From Phytophthora hibernalis (lineage: Eukaryota; Oomycota; Peronosporomycetes; Peronosporales; Peronosporaceae), in contig JAAKBF010000390.1 of assembly GCA_012656075.1 (NCBI GenBank), positions 992,001 to 1,056,000 on the forward strand: a DNA stretch of 64,000 nt. Reading direction: 5' to 3'. The notes under the pieces were generated by a model, which was not told the origin of the DNA, made no database searches, and saw nothing but the letters and a program-made list of their open reading frames with translations. This document shows positions 42,390 through 53,578 of this stretch, one piece after another (positions within the stretch are counted from its first letter, which is position 1; each line of letters opens with the position of its first letter). Both the position numbers and the translations under genes were made by a program.

Positions 42390-43490
42390 AGACAACCACC
42401 GCACAGTTTGTTCCAGGCGCCGACGACTACGTGGTAATCCTCGTGCAGCACTTCATCGCCCAGACCCAGGCTTTGGCCGCAGATCATGCGATGCTGCACA
42501 GCCGACAACAAGGCCAGTATGACGCTCAAAACGCTGCCCTGCTGGCTGTCCAAGCATCAGCAGAGGCGAATGTGCAACACCTAACGGAACAACAGCACGT
42601 CATCGCGCAACGGCTAGGAGAAGTGCTGACGGCGACTCACACAGAGATTCAGGAGAAATTCCAGCGACTTGAAGTCCTTGAAAATGAGAAAAAAGGTGAG
42701 ATAGAGCACTTCAGCTCGATCAGGCCGTGCAAGAAGTGCAGCGAACGTCCCACGAGACGCAGTTGGCGATTGCATCTCAGACTGGTGGCGTCCGTGCCCG
42801 ATTTGAAGAGGTCGAAGCCAAGATTTACAATAACCTTGAAGCAATTCCAGCTCGCATTCACCAGGTGGTAGAAGACAAGCTGGCGGATTTACATGGCGAA
42901 ATGCGTCCCGGTAAGGATATAAATCATCTCGTGCAACGAATGGTTGAAGTGTCGTCAACAGGTGCTGCTGAAAGTATTAAAAATGCCCTGGAGGCTGAGC
43001 TACGTCGAACACGAGGTGAAATGGAGCGTGCAATTTCCAGTGTGTTGAAGGACCAATGCGCGAATACCTCCGGCAACTCGTCTTGGAATTGTGGCGCAAA
43101 GCGAGAGTCAACTAGAAGCCCGAGTACATCGCGCACTCATTGAAACCCAGACGGACGTCAATTTGCAATGTCAGCGCCAGGCCGATGAGACTTCAATTGA
43201 AGCCAAGATTTCTAGTAACCTTAATGCAATTCCAGTACGCATTGACCAGGTCGTAGAGAACAAGCTTGCAGATTTACGTGGAAAAATGCGACCTGATGAG
43301 GATATAAATCGACTCGTGCAACGCCTGGTTGACGCGTCATCCTTAGGTGCTGCTGAGAGAATTAAAACGGCATTGGTAGCTGATCTACGTGACGCACGGG
43401 ATGAAATGCAGCGTGAAATTTCGAGTGGTGTTGAAGGGTCAATGCGTGCATATGTTCCGGAACTCGTCGTTGAATTGACTGCACAAAGAG
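42390..43490 (+). pseudogene. coiled-coil protein gene, part 1 (before Mutator-like insertion)
   Basis: Frames at 42431-42871, 42727-43143 and 43091-43490 form one long coiled-coil protein broken by frame changes near 42720 and 43088. Its main feature is an internal tandem duplication: the segment around residues Ile-Pro-Ala-Arg-Ile-His-Gln-Val-Val-Glu-Asp-Lys-Leu-Ala-Asp-Leu (from about 42840) recurs about 400 bp later (from about 43225) with roughly 60 per cent identity over 75 residues. It is highly charged, Gln/Ala/Glu-rich and without membrane segments. The coding sequence continues at 47464 in the same frame. The family and the true start are unknown; the frame may extend upstream of 42431 to about 42390 or further. 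Confidence 0.65.
43482..43490. repeat. 9-bp target site duplication of Mutator-like element, left
   Basis: cacaaagag is repeated exactly at 47455-47463. A 9-bp duplication is typical of Mutator-like transposition. Confidence 0.9.
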
Positions 43491-43714
43491 GGGAAAAGCT
43501 TCTTTTCATTTCACGACCGGCTACTTTATATTACCGGTGGCTTTTTCCATGAGTGCAGCTACATTGAAATTCTATGGCTATAATTGATTTCGAATCTGTT
43601 CGGAATCAATGTAGCGTGCAAATGAGGGTGCATAGGGCAAGAAGTGCACGTTTAGGAAATTGATTGGAATTTTACGTAGAAATTACCTGACGATATTATA
43701 GTTTATCTGACGAT

Positions 43715-44059
43715 ATGTTCTCTATGAAATCTCTCTCGGTGGAGCGGAGACGATGTTCATTTCGAATTCGCGTGCTCAGACACATCCGATCCGCCGTCAA
43801 AGACGCCTACGACGGCATCCAGCGTCTTCGGCAGCAACTTCGCGACGCCGAAGAGACGATCCGGCGCCAAGATCGCGAGATCGACATGCTGACGACCTCG
43901 CTGCGCCGGATCCGACAGAACCGTGAGCCGGCCTCACAATCTGATTCGGACACGGAGGACGAAGAGATGTGGGGCTTTCAATCGCCGCGTCGACCAAGGA
44001 CACCGGAATTCGTCGACAACTTTAACTCCACCACGGCACGCCCGAACCCTACAGGCTAA
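43715..44059 (+). CDS. small coiled-coil ORF inside Mutator-like element
   Basis: Open frame of 114 codons, about residues 20-70 predicted coiled coil with Arg/Gln/Glu heptads, then an acidic Asp/Glu stretch and a Pro/Arg-rich tail. It lies between the left end and the transposase of the Mutator-like element. It could be an accessory protein of the element or a captured host piece. No family recognised. Confidence 0.4.
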   Translation: MFSMKSLSVERRRCSFRIRVLRHIRSAVKDAYDGIQRLRQQLRDAEETIRRQDREIDMLTTSLRRIRQNREPASQSDSDTEDEEMWGFQSPRRPRTPEFVDNFNSTTARPNPTG

Positions 44060-44821
44060 TATAGCCAATCAAGCGATGAAGAATCCGAGGATAGCGATTG
44101 ATTCTGATTGGGTTGTAGCCAGAAAATTTTATTCATTGCAAATTTTCACGTTCTATTGCTTCCAGTAAAATGAAGGCTAGTAACGTTTATGTCAAATTTC
44201 TCTCTGGTGTTAAAAACATATCTGTACTGATTACAATTCGGTTTCTACAAAATCCGGATAGAGTACCGCAAAGAATTTTCCGAAGCTCTATAACTGGAAC
44301 CAAATGAAATGCGTGCGCTATTCTTCCATTGTAGGTCGCCTACGCAGCTGATGTCTACGCCGCATACTCACGCTCGCTTGCCTGTGTTTGTGTTCTCGTT
44401 GGAGTCTTGCTCACTTTCAAATTAGCTCCAAAGCCGTCTACCTCTAGACTAACCGCTCAAGTTTCTACCGCACCAGTCACGACCGAAGCCTCCAACCGCC
44501 CCATCTTTGCCAGTCGTCCCCCGCTGTCAAGTTGACACGCTTGTTGCGGCCCGCTACACCATGCGCTCACGTAGAGCTCGGAGAAGGAGATCCCGGCGGA
44601 TGTTGTCGGCAAGAAGCAGCGCCGCTACCAATAACCAACCAGCTGAAGCTGTACCCTCGCCATCGCTGTCCCGTGTGAGTGAAGCTCGATGTAGTTCACG
44701 GCGGTCGGTGTCTTCAAGTAGCAGCGACGGCCCCACGACTGAACCCGCTACGACTGTGCCACCGCCATCGCTGCCAAGTGGGTGAGCCGATGTTTGCACA
44801 CCAAATCCGACTAGTCAAGCT

Positions 44822-46720
44822 GTGAAAGCTTCGTCATCCAGCGAAAGCGAGGACTTCACCAGCGACGTAACCCCGCGACGTCCACCACCTGCGTCAATTG
44901 GAAGCAGTGAAAGTGGCAATGAACTGTTGCAGAGCGATACCAGCGCAAGTGACGCAGAACAATCGGCCGGTGACAGCGAGTATTCGTACGCGAGTGATGG
45001 TGAAGAACACGAAGGTGTATCCCTTGCAGCAAGCATGGAATCCGGGCCTGCCGAACTTCACAATGGAGAAGAATTTCTTCACGCGGTCACGTTCCAAACG
45101 AAGCCTGAAGCCCCGGCGCAGCTTGACGGGTTGGAGAACGCTCGATTTACTGTTACCGGTAACAGTCGATTTACCACGCGGCTGTCGTGTACAACCCATG
45201 TTGACTGCACTGCAGAAGCTCGAATCAAGAAAGAGCGCAACGGGCAGTTCCGCCTTTTCAAAGTGAGATTCACACTATCACAAAAGTGGCTGTGATGGCG
45301 CAGCGAACCGGCATCCACAAGCCGTTCCTTTCAGAGATCGACAACCTTCTTCTGGGTGGTCAGGGCCCGCGCCGGTCCTTGATCACACTGCAAACCAAGT
45401 ACATCGACAATAACGAGAGGTTGGCTGTGCTGCCTTCGGTTACACAACTGAAAAATAGCGCACAAACTCCGAAAGCGAGGTGATTTCGACATTACGATAT
45501 ATGCAGACATCATGGAGTGGGCTCGCCAAGAATGTGCTGTACAAAGAGCACATTTTTCAAGGATATGAGGTATCGCGTGGAGGGCGACGCGCTCAGGGTT
45601 AGCCACCAGCCGTTGGCATACCAGAACGAACTGTTCCTTCTGGACTGCTTTTCGGACATGTTGGAGAATGGGCATCTCTCCGTTGGTATTATCTTCACGT
45701 CGAGGCGATTGTTCCGTACGGTCACACGCATGTTATTGGGTCAACGGAAAGCAATTCTCATGGCCACTGATGGAACGTACAAGCTTCATTTTGGAGGTTG
45801 GACCCTAGTCTCCTTCGGGATATATGGCGTTCGATGTACTGCAACTGGCCAGTATCAGCAGAAGTTTACCCGGCTGCGTTCATGTTCGTTCGGACTGAGA
45901 CCGCCTACGCTTACGCTCGAATGTTCACGGCCGTGAAGGATCGAACCAAGGATTTTTTCGGAGGAACCCTGGACGTACCGTTTGGGTCAATGGATCCTTC
46001 TTCGGTGATTGCAAATGCATTCCGCCAGGTTTGGCCGGACATTAAGTTGTTGAATTGTTGGCCACATTTGGATCGCAATGCTCGACGAAAGAAGAGCCTT
46101 CTAATCGACGCGGACCGCTACGAGAACATCATCAAGCCGCAGCTCGATTACATGAGTCTGTCGCGGTCGTTTGACCATTTGAAGCGCTGTCCAACTTGGT
46201 AACATCAAATTGGTCAGCGCTAGGGAAACTGACTACGCTCATTGGTTGGAGAACCAATACCTTGTTCATCCTGGGATCTCTGGTTCTACACAACCAGCGA
46301 CGAGCCTGGGGCTGTTCCCAACCAAAACCCAATAGAGTCCCATCATCACGCCATCAAAGCAACTGCTGTCATGCATCTTCGCGCTGCTACTGTCCACGTC
46401 TTAGCCGGGACGTTGCCAAGAATTCTAGCACAATGTACTATAGACTTTGGCTCGGATATCATATTCACTACGCAAGTGGGCTGGTGGGAGCAGAGATACT
46501 CCTAGCCGCAATGAACCTTTGTGGTCATAAGAACCACTATCCGAAGCACCGCGGAAAATCGAAACGAGCAATCCTCAGCATTGGCGAGTACTACTTCAAC
46601 GCTAATTACTACGTGGTTCAGGACGACAACGTGCACGGTATTAACGTCGATGCAGCACGAACAAGGCTATACAATCACTCTCTCGGCGGAATTTTGAGGG
46701 CACACGAGAAGATTTAAAAC
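44822..46720 (+). pseudogene. MULE transposase, degraded
   Basis: The 5' part (44822-45295) encodes an acidic, Ser-rich leader and then a Cys/His-poor DNA-binding-like region resembling the FAR1/FLYWCH type (a Cys-Thr-Thr-His stretch). The catalytic region follows: Ala-Thr-Asp-Gly-Thr-Tyr-Lys-Leu (first Asp, about 45760-45785), then after a frame change a segment with Asp before Ser-Ser-Val-Ile-Ala-Asn-Ala (about 45990) and Cys-Trp-Pro-His-Leu-Asp-Arg-Asn (about 46055-46080). A downstream frame at 46242-46505 keeps the Asn-Pro-Ile-Glu-Ser-His-His stretch expected to hold the catalytic Glu. At least four frame changes make it inactive. Confidence 0.8.
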
Positions 46721-47463
46721 GTCCAGCTTCGATAACTCCCTCTTCACCGCGTGACAATTCTCGAGCGGGTGCCTTTTGAGCACGATTGGGATTCTCCTTC
46801 TTGGTCAAATCAAGACAATTCGCCAAAAGTTCAAGTGCGACTGCAAGCCGTTCTACCAATCGGGGTGGCTGTGCGCACACGTTCTAGCTTGTATACAGCT
46901 GGTGGACGCGGTGGATTTGAGTGCAATGCTGCGGGGTTAGACCGCCTGGGCGTCCTCGAAAGAAGGCTAAGTGTCTGGAACGCGACGGTCTCAGAAGGTC
47001 ACAATCACAATACAGTGTGGCCGCAATGATCAAGAGATTGATCGATAAGCCCGCGAGTGTTATCAACTGGAGTATTCTGGGAACCTGGACCAACACAGAC
47101 GAAGATGGTGTTGAAATCAGTCGGGACTTCGTCGGAACAATCAAGCCTCCGTTTTTGGCGCCGGAAAGCGTCACTGGGAAGTGGAGTATCCCGAAATTGA
47201 GAAAGAGGAAGAATATGAGGCCGAAGAGCTTGCCACTCTGATCAACTACTCGTATAGAAAAAGGAGGGGTTCAACCCACCTCTCCACAAAAAATTTGAAT
47301 TGTGAATCTGACATACAATTTAGCTGGAGGCATACAATAACACCGGTGGAATACAATATCACCCACCGCATGGAAAATAGCCGGCGGGAAATAAAAAGCA
47401 ACCGAAAATGCATGAAATAAAAAATAGCCGATGGAAGCATGAAAAAACGCGCCCCACAAAGAG

Positions 47464-48450
47464 AGAGACAACTAGAAGACCGAGTACAGAGGGCGCTCAT
47501 TGATACCCAAGCGGACGTCAACTTTCAATGCCAACGACAGGCCGACGCGACTTCAATTTTGCGTGAAAAGCTGCAGAGACACATATCACAGGTCAGAAGC
47601 AAAACGAAACCCGTCGACGAGGCCACAAATTAAAGCTGTGCCCCAAGACGTCTTGCACAGTGCCGAAAAGTCTACACTCGAGCTGGAAACCCAGTGCGCT
47701 CATAATACTGTAACCTCAGGACCAGATCACGTAGATTTCGCCGCTCAAGTTAACAGTGCAATTGAGCAAAGCATTCAAACAGCAGCAATTTCAATTGGCA
47801 ATTCCATTCAAATCGACATCCGCGGTCTCAAGGCAAGAATATATATTTCTGCTGAACGGGAGCAAATATTTGACGATGCCGAGGACGAAGAGGACGAAGA
47901 AAAGATGAGTACAGAGGAGCTTCGGTTGCAAACGCGCATTGAAGATGCACGGAGAAGAACATATCTTGACGTTAGACATGGGTCGACGGTACTTAATGTT
48001 ACTGGTAATGTTTTATTCGGCGAGGATGCACACAATGAAGACTTGGAAGATATAACTGTATCGCCCCGCGAAATAGTAGTCGTCAGGTTATCGGTCTTCA
48101 ACGAACGCAGTTTCCAGTGGAGCTAGCTGCTGTTAACTCTCGCAGCCACACTTTCGATTTGGTTGTCGACCGGAGCACGGACCCGACAAACGTGGAGCTA
48201 GTGCTTCGACCCCCTTAGCACAAGAGCTGGAGCGGCAACCATTTGAACGCCAAGTGCAATGCTGGCGCTTGGATACGTTAGCAAACGTGCCTCCCCACCA
48301 CTCTCACAAATCCGACCACAGGAGCAGCGTCGGATTCGCTGTCGACCACCGACTCAAAGCCAGGGTTTTCGTCAGCTTGTGGTTATTCTGCAGCAACAAG
48401 TTGCGCAGAGAGCGGAAATTGATGCATACCAGCATTTGTCGAAGAAGTAG
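47464..48450 (+). pseudogene. coiled-coil protein gene, part 2 (after Mutator-like insertion)
   Basis: Continues part 1 in the same frame with Gln-Leu-Glu-Asp-Arg-Val-Gln-Arg-Ala-Leu-Ile, a third occurrence of the segment that begins each internal repeat (compare 43100-43160). A frame change near 47560 leads into the 208-codon frame 47500-48126, with an acidic run of Asp/Glu (about 47870-47905), and the reading probably ends in the Gln-rich frame at 48259-48450. The protein would have at least three related units. Function unknown. Confidence 0.6.
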
Positions 48451-48865
48451 TTGCATTGTGGGTTCTACTGAAAACTTCATTGGGCGATTGAATGAATCTC
48501 CGGCGGTGAAACCGCCATGCAATGGCCAGTGCCCCAAATCTGACTGCCGAATTCACACTAAGTCCGATTCGTACTTACTATGATACATGTGCTGCTATGT
48601 GCGACTTCAAAACTGACTTGTTATTTGTATGTGGCGGTTAAGCGAACCGCCCAAGATCTGCAAATTTGGACGGAATTCACAATAGCACTTGGCGAAAAGA
48701 AGTAGGGATTGCATCAATACACAAATCTGTCTCGTATTTCTGCGTTACTACTAGGAGTAATTGTCAATGGCCATTGTAATGGCAGTGGATTTGTAGCGAA
48801 GTAAAAGTAATCCACCGAGCAGTGTCGTAAAAATACAAATTAGTGAAGCCCCACCCACGAGCCTC
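48451..48865. other. intergenic, nothing recognised
   Basis: No frame with a domain, no promoter and no repeat noticed. Confidence 0.45.
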
Positions 48866-49369
48866 TTACAGCTCTTGTGGGTCTGTTTGGATCACGTCCA
48901 CAGCAAAGTCTCGGGTTGTGCCTGTCCGTTAAAGGCAAAGTCGCTCGGTAATTTCCCGTCCGGGATCTTGTAGTCCCTGAACCAGCGATGCACCTGCTCC
49001 ACCACGGCGTGCAGTGGGGTGTCCCCGCAGGCCCCCAATGCCGCCACTGCGTCGTTGATGTTGCTGGCCAGCAACTTCCAGTCCGTCGCACCACCGTCGA
49101 TCAGGCTCAGCACGCCCACGCGGGTGACGCAGCGACCGATCTCGCACACGTCGATGGGGTCATTGTCCGACAGCCGTAGTTCACGAGGGACGAGCTGTGG
49201 TAGAGCGAGGGATGCCTTGCTTCTCGTCCTGCTTGAAGGGGTCGAACTCGTCGTCGCTTGCGATATCCATTTTGGCTCGAGAACCCCGTGGGAGTTCATT
49301 CACAAAATGGAACACGACGTTGTTGACTTCGTGAAGGTGGTCCAGGGACGAGGCGGCGTACAGCGGCAT
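48866..49369 (-). pseudogene. soluble inorganic pyrophosphatase, frameshifted fragment
   Basis: Family I pyrophosphatase hydrolyses pyrophosphate to phosphate. On the minus strand the frame at 49181-49369 holds Pro-Leu-Tyr-Ala and Glu-Leu-Pro-Arg-Gly-Ser-Arg-Ala-Lys-Met; the next frame (48892-49299) holds the signature Asp-Asn-Asp-Pro-Ile-Asp-Val-Cys-Glu-Ile-Gly, Leu-Ile-Asp-Gly-Gly-Ala-Thr-Asp-Trp-Lys and Trp-Phe-Arg-Asp-Tyr-Lys-Ile-Pro-Asp-Gly-Lys. A third frame supplies the end, an Asp-Val-Ile-Gln-Thr-Asp stretch with a stop at 48866-48868. Two frame changes (near 49215 and 48910) and the absence of an N-terminal start make it a pseudogene; metal-binding Asp residues are still present. Confidence 0.85.
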
Positions 49370-49815
49370 GTGGTGTCATGGCAACTGCTTGCAGCCCAGT
49401 ATGTCGCAGAATAAGTAGCGGCACTCTAGAGTCCCTGGCCGCACTTCGCGTCGCACCGTGTGCTGTGCATACACGAGTATAATCTACTGAAGGTGAGCAG
49501 AGACACTTGCAGCACGTACCAGAGACTTGCTCGACGCCGCGCGGATGAAGCGAGCGGCGCGAACACACAGCGTCGACGCCATTAAGACCATTGTTGATGG
49601 TCCGTAATGAAAAGTGAGCCTCTCATCATACGAGAGCGGGATAGCAGGACTGGCAGTCCGTAATAATTGATACCTATGTATACTGATGCTTGCTAACAAA
49701 TGTCATCTTTCTAAAGAATGTTACATTATACAACAGTGTCTCTGTCTCCTGATAAATGACCAACACTATTGAAATTCATAATATTCGATTCTGCAATACA
49801 ATGCTGGTTTGAATT
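49370..49815. other. intergenic, nothing recognised
   Basis: Upstream of the pyrophosphatase relic. No clear pyrophosphatase N-terminus, promoter or repeat is visible. Confidence 0.4.
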
Positions 49816-50170
49816 TTGCGCCGTGATTTCCGCAATGGCGAGCTTCTGGACACGACCATGACGGAGAGCAATCCCTTGAATTCCGAGACGAACGCCGCAG
49901 AGGACGAGGACGAGATCTTCTGCTTCAACGCGTCGTACTACTACGACCCTAAAGAACCCGACGCTGGAGCGGTGCTGCGCCAACAACGCGGACGGCTACT
50001 TCTCGGCGCCCAGTCCTTCTGTTAGCGCTAAAATCGCGTTCACTGAGGCTAAAACGGACAACAATGCGCCTCCGGAGATACAGAACACCTTCATGACAGA
50101 AGGGCAGGACGTACAGCACGTACTGAGCAGCAGCTACCTACTGGACGATAAGGAAGAGAGCTGCAAGGAG
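49816..50170 (+). pseudogene. unrecognised acidic gene fragment
   Basis: A 69-codon frame (49816-50025) is acidic, with an Asp/Glu cluster and Tyr-Tyr-Tyr-Asp-Pro. Near 49975 another frame continues naturally with Asn-Ala-Asp-Gly-Tyr-Phe-Ser-Ala-Pro and runs to about 50200, so there is probably one frame change. It ends where a minus-strand hAT relic begins, suggesting truncation by that element. Family unknown. Confidence 0.4.
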
Positions 50171-51600
50171 GTTTTCAGGCACAGACGCGTCAGCTGCTCC
50201 TCAGCAGCTTCTTGAGGCCCTGCAACCGACCTCCGTAGGTATAGTAGGTTCGAGCGAATTTTTGCGTTCACTTCCCTCAATCTGTCCACAGCATTCCGTC
50301 CAGTTAAACCATGCTGCCGACAACACATAACAACGACACGGTTGAGAGATTCTTGTGTGTTTTTGTAGAGTGCGTGAAGCTTCAACATCATCTCGAGCAC
50401 AAAATCATAAGTAGCAAACTTGGAATCCAAGTAATACCGAGAGAAGAACCGCTCATCTAGGGAATCACGTAACAAATTCCGGGTTTTCGACGCCAAGGGT
50501 GTCAATGAGCTTGCCGATATCCATTACGGATTTTTTTACCGTCGACAGATAGTGAGGGACTGGCTGATCGGGTGATACTTCATCAATCCGGCTCATATAT
50601 AACTACATTAGCACCTCCACTTGCTCCGCTTGACATTTAAAATTTATATCAGCTATCGGCGTGAGGATCGACAGCACATGGATCAAATCGGTATGGTGTG
50701 GAAACCAGGTGGGGGTTTCCGATCGCGATCGGCTTGACGCCCTCGCTCTTCGTACCACGCGACGATAGCGGGCCACTTCGCAAGAACCCGTCTCATTGCG
50801 TTGGTCATGCTCAAAACCGAGAAGTTGAGTATCCCAGAAGACGAGTAGACGAACATTTTGTCTTCTCCTTACACAGCTCGGAAAGTAAATTGCCTGCTGT
50901 AGAAACTAGCTTGACCCGTGTCAATTTTGTGATCAGATCGGCCATGTCAGTGTTGGCTTCTCGGCTCTTCTTTCCGTTTACTCCACACATTTTAGTTGCA
51001 GCGTGTGCCATGTGCGCAAAGCACCACTCCCACTTCAAATTCAATGCTGATGAGAGCATGTACTTCACATCACCGCCAGAGTCGCTAGCAGATCCATAGA
51101 AATCGCTCGTCGTCAATCCAAAGTCCTCCAACATTCTGGTTAGCCATGTCATAAATGGCTTGCGAATACCACCGTCGCGATCACTGTAAGAGGGGTTGAA
51201 CGTTTTTGTCCCAAGTAGGACTGAGTTGAATCGCCAGTCCTTGTCGATGAGGTACACTTGTAATCCTAAAAACTTGTCGCCAATCGTTTTACACGTCCAG
51301 AAGTCGGCGACCAGCGTGAAAATGGGGTAGGACTCACGGTTATCCACAAGATACTCCGATATCTCAGCTTTAGTCGACCGATACAACTCAACAATAGACG
51401 CTTGGCGTTGATGATCGTCTGTTTTCTGGCTTCACCACAAGCGCCTCGAGAAGTTTAGACTCATTGTACTCGCCCGTCCTCAATGGTAGATTGTGATTCA
51501 GCAAATTAAGCCGAGCAGGATTCTTTGCATATAGAGGCGACGCACGCAACATCTCCACTTCAGCCTCGCGCTTTCGCTTCCCCGTTACCCCACGTCGGTT
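50134..51600 (-). pseudogene. hAT-family transposase, second relic
   Basis: The 191-codon minus frame 50811-51386 has the hAT arrangement: Val-Ala-Asp-Phe-Trp-Thr (in place of DxWT), then a Ser-Asp-Ser-Gly-Gly-Asp segment, and Trp-Glu-Trp-Cys-Phe-Ala-His. The 123-codon frame 50134-50505 continues with Leu-Asp-Glu-Arg-Phe-Phe-Ser-Arg-Tyr. Between them, 50506-50810 is decayed. Upstream to about 51600 a short N-terminal stretch remains. It differs clearly from the hAT relic at 17.3-19.1 kb, so it is another family. Confidence 0.75.
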
Positions 51601-52036
51601 TTAGGCGAGTGTAGATGGTGAACCAGCCTCAAGTGTCTTGCTGCTCGAGAAGTCATTCCAGTGGACATCGTGAATAGATTGGTACCGGAGGTACTGCAGG
51701 ACTCGTCCGCAAGACAAGCCCATCAACCCGTTAGTTATCCGTTGTCGTCCCTAAATTCAACGCGACCCCCCACTTAAAGACGTAGGACTTCTTGGATTCG
51801 GTGGGGGTCACCTTGAACGGTCCTGCAGATTGGAAGTTTGAGATGGCCTGCTTTACAGCAAGGGGGCTTGAGTGCATCCTGTGGAGTCTTCATAGGGAGT
51901 AAGACGAGGAGAAGGTCAGAATCTCGCTCGAAGGTCGGCTTTCCATGGTGCTCGAATATATTTCAATGACTCGAGGATTGCAAAATATATTCCCAAAGTT
52001 TCTACCATTCACATGCGCGTAACAACAAGCTCTCCG
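51601..52036. other. intergenic, nothing recognised
   Basis: No supported gene. From 52037 a hairpin (aagatggctac ... gtagccatctt) leads into the direct repeat flanking the long-TIR transposon. Confidence 0.45.
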
Positions 52037-52066
52037 CTGGAAGATGGCTACAAGAACGAGCTCGTA

Positions 52067-52191
52067 GCCATCTTGCTCGCCGCGAGCTCGTTGCTCGCGT
52101 ACTTAAGCGGAACGAGCCCGAAAAGTGGCAGTTGCGGGCTCGCGGTTTTTCGACGAGCCCGATTTCTCCCCAAATCGAGCTCGTCTATCCC
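52067..52191 (+). repeat. direct repeat flanking long-TIR transposon, left
   Basis: About 125 bp, rich in gagctcg and cgagcccg motifs, that match 56761-56892 in the same orientation with about ten differences. A short hairpin (cgagcccg ... cgggctcg) lies inside. Being direct, it is not part of the transposon's inverted repeats. Confidence 0.75.
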
Positions 52192-53198
52192 TGGCTTGAC
52201 CGGGGTTGGGCTTGACCGGTATTGTCGGGATTATCCTGGGACGAAACCCCACCAAAACCCACCAACTGCCACCAAGAGCCACTATATCCTGGGACTTGTC
52301 CTTGTCCCCCGACATAATAATTAGCCAATAGGATGCTGCTTTGCAAATCGCCGGACACACTGACATTGTCAGTGTATGTCAGTGACAATGCTACTCGCCG
52401 CTACCGGCAGCAGGCTGTCCTGAGCATCACGCGGGCTAAAAGCACACGCGGTTAGCAGGGCACCAAGATAGACAGCGTAAGTACTCGCGTGCACACTCGG
52501 ATATTCTACACGAGCTGTGGAAGGTACTCTAAATCTTACCGCTGAATCTGACCGCTACATGTAGTGTGATGACCACGACAAACGAGCTCGCAGATTCGCC
52601 ATGAGGGTGGGGCCGCGGGTTACACTGGCCAGATGAACATGCTCACGAGGTGATAAAGATTAAACGATGTCGCTGCAACCATGAGCATGGCCACGAATAC
52701 AGACGACTCACGCCCCACCCGACAATCAGCGGTGCAAGCATACGGCAGGTTGTTAAAAGGTTAGCACTCTGAACAGCTGTGTCAAGGCACTCTATGCACG
52801 GTGTTGCTTCTAACGTGTTGCTTCTAATGTAGTGATCCGCCGTTCACAACAAGTGTAATTTATCGTGTGAATTGATGTATTTATTAAGGCGGCAGTGAAG
52901 GGGGTGACTATGAAGAAAAAAGGTGGTAATAGACTGCATTCTGGCTTGCTGGCGGTGCTCACAGTTTGGATTTGTGTTGTTTGGTCCACACCCGCGCTTT
53001 CGTTTATTGCAGCTTGTGCAGGCTGCTCCTGCTGCTTTTGAGGCGGAATGATCTCGATCCTGTATTGTTGCACTCAGACCAGAACTTTGACTTGAGACTT
53101 CAGCCGCACGTGAAGTATTGGCTTCAAGTAGGACGGTATTCTCGCTCGCTGTACGAAGTGTTCGTCTCAACTGCTCCCCACTAAGCCGACAGCGCAGC
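52192..53198. repeat. left terminal inverted repeat
   Basis: About 1,007 bp, reverse complement of 55757-56764. It ends internally at gctgcgctgtcgg, after which the two sides diverge abruptly. Confidence 0.9.
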
Positions 53199-53578
53199 AT
53201 CTGTATCTTGCATAATACAAAATGGTTTTGTGTTCGACATCGTGAACAGTTCTATGCAAATATTCTTTTACCTTTTGTACAGGGAGGTCGTTCTCTACAA
53301 TCGATGATAGCTATCTAGCTACATCAAAAGCTGTTCTGTTAGCATTTCCCTATTTGCTGACTTACCAGACTGGTATCTCGTTTGTTTTGTTTGATCTCGT
53401 TTACGATAGCATGCAGACAACCAAAGGGCTTGCAGGTGCAACAGACAACGTAACTCGTAACTCGTCGTCGGCAAAAGCGGTATTACTATTTGCTAACTCT
53501 TGCATGTTCGGAGATTGAAAACGTAAAAGCATGGATGCTTCTTACGATCCACCACTCTTGCAGTCTGAAGAGTAGTAT

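Larger units (their letters stand above)
43491..47454 (+). mobile_element. Mutator-like (MULE) transposon, 3.96 kb
   Basis: Bounded by the perfect 9-bp duplication cacaaagag. The two ends (gggaaaagcttcttttca at left; the reverse complement of the right end starts ggcgcgttttttcatg) show only weak terminal similarity, with a shared ccggcta stretch further in, so the inverted repeats are degenerate or short. A MULE transposase relic lies inside in plus orientation. The frame of the coiled-coil gene is continuous across the insertion when the element and one duplication copy are discounted, which fixes the borders. Confidence 0.88.
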
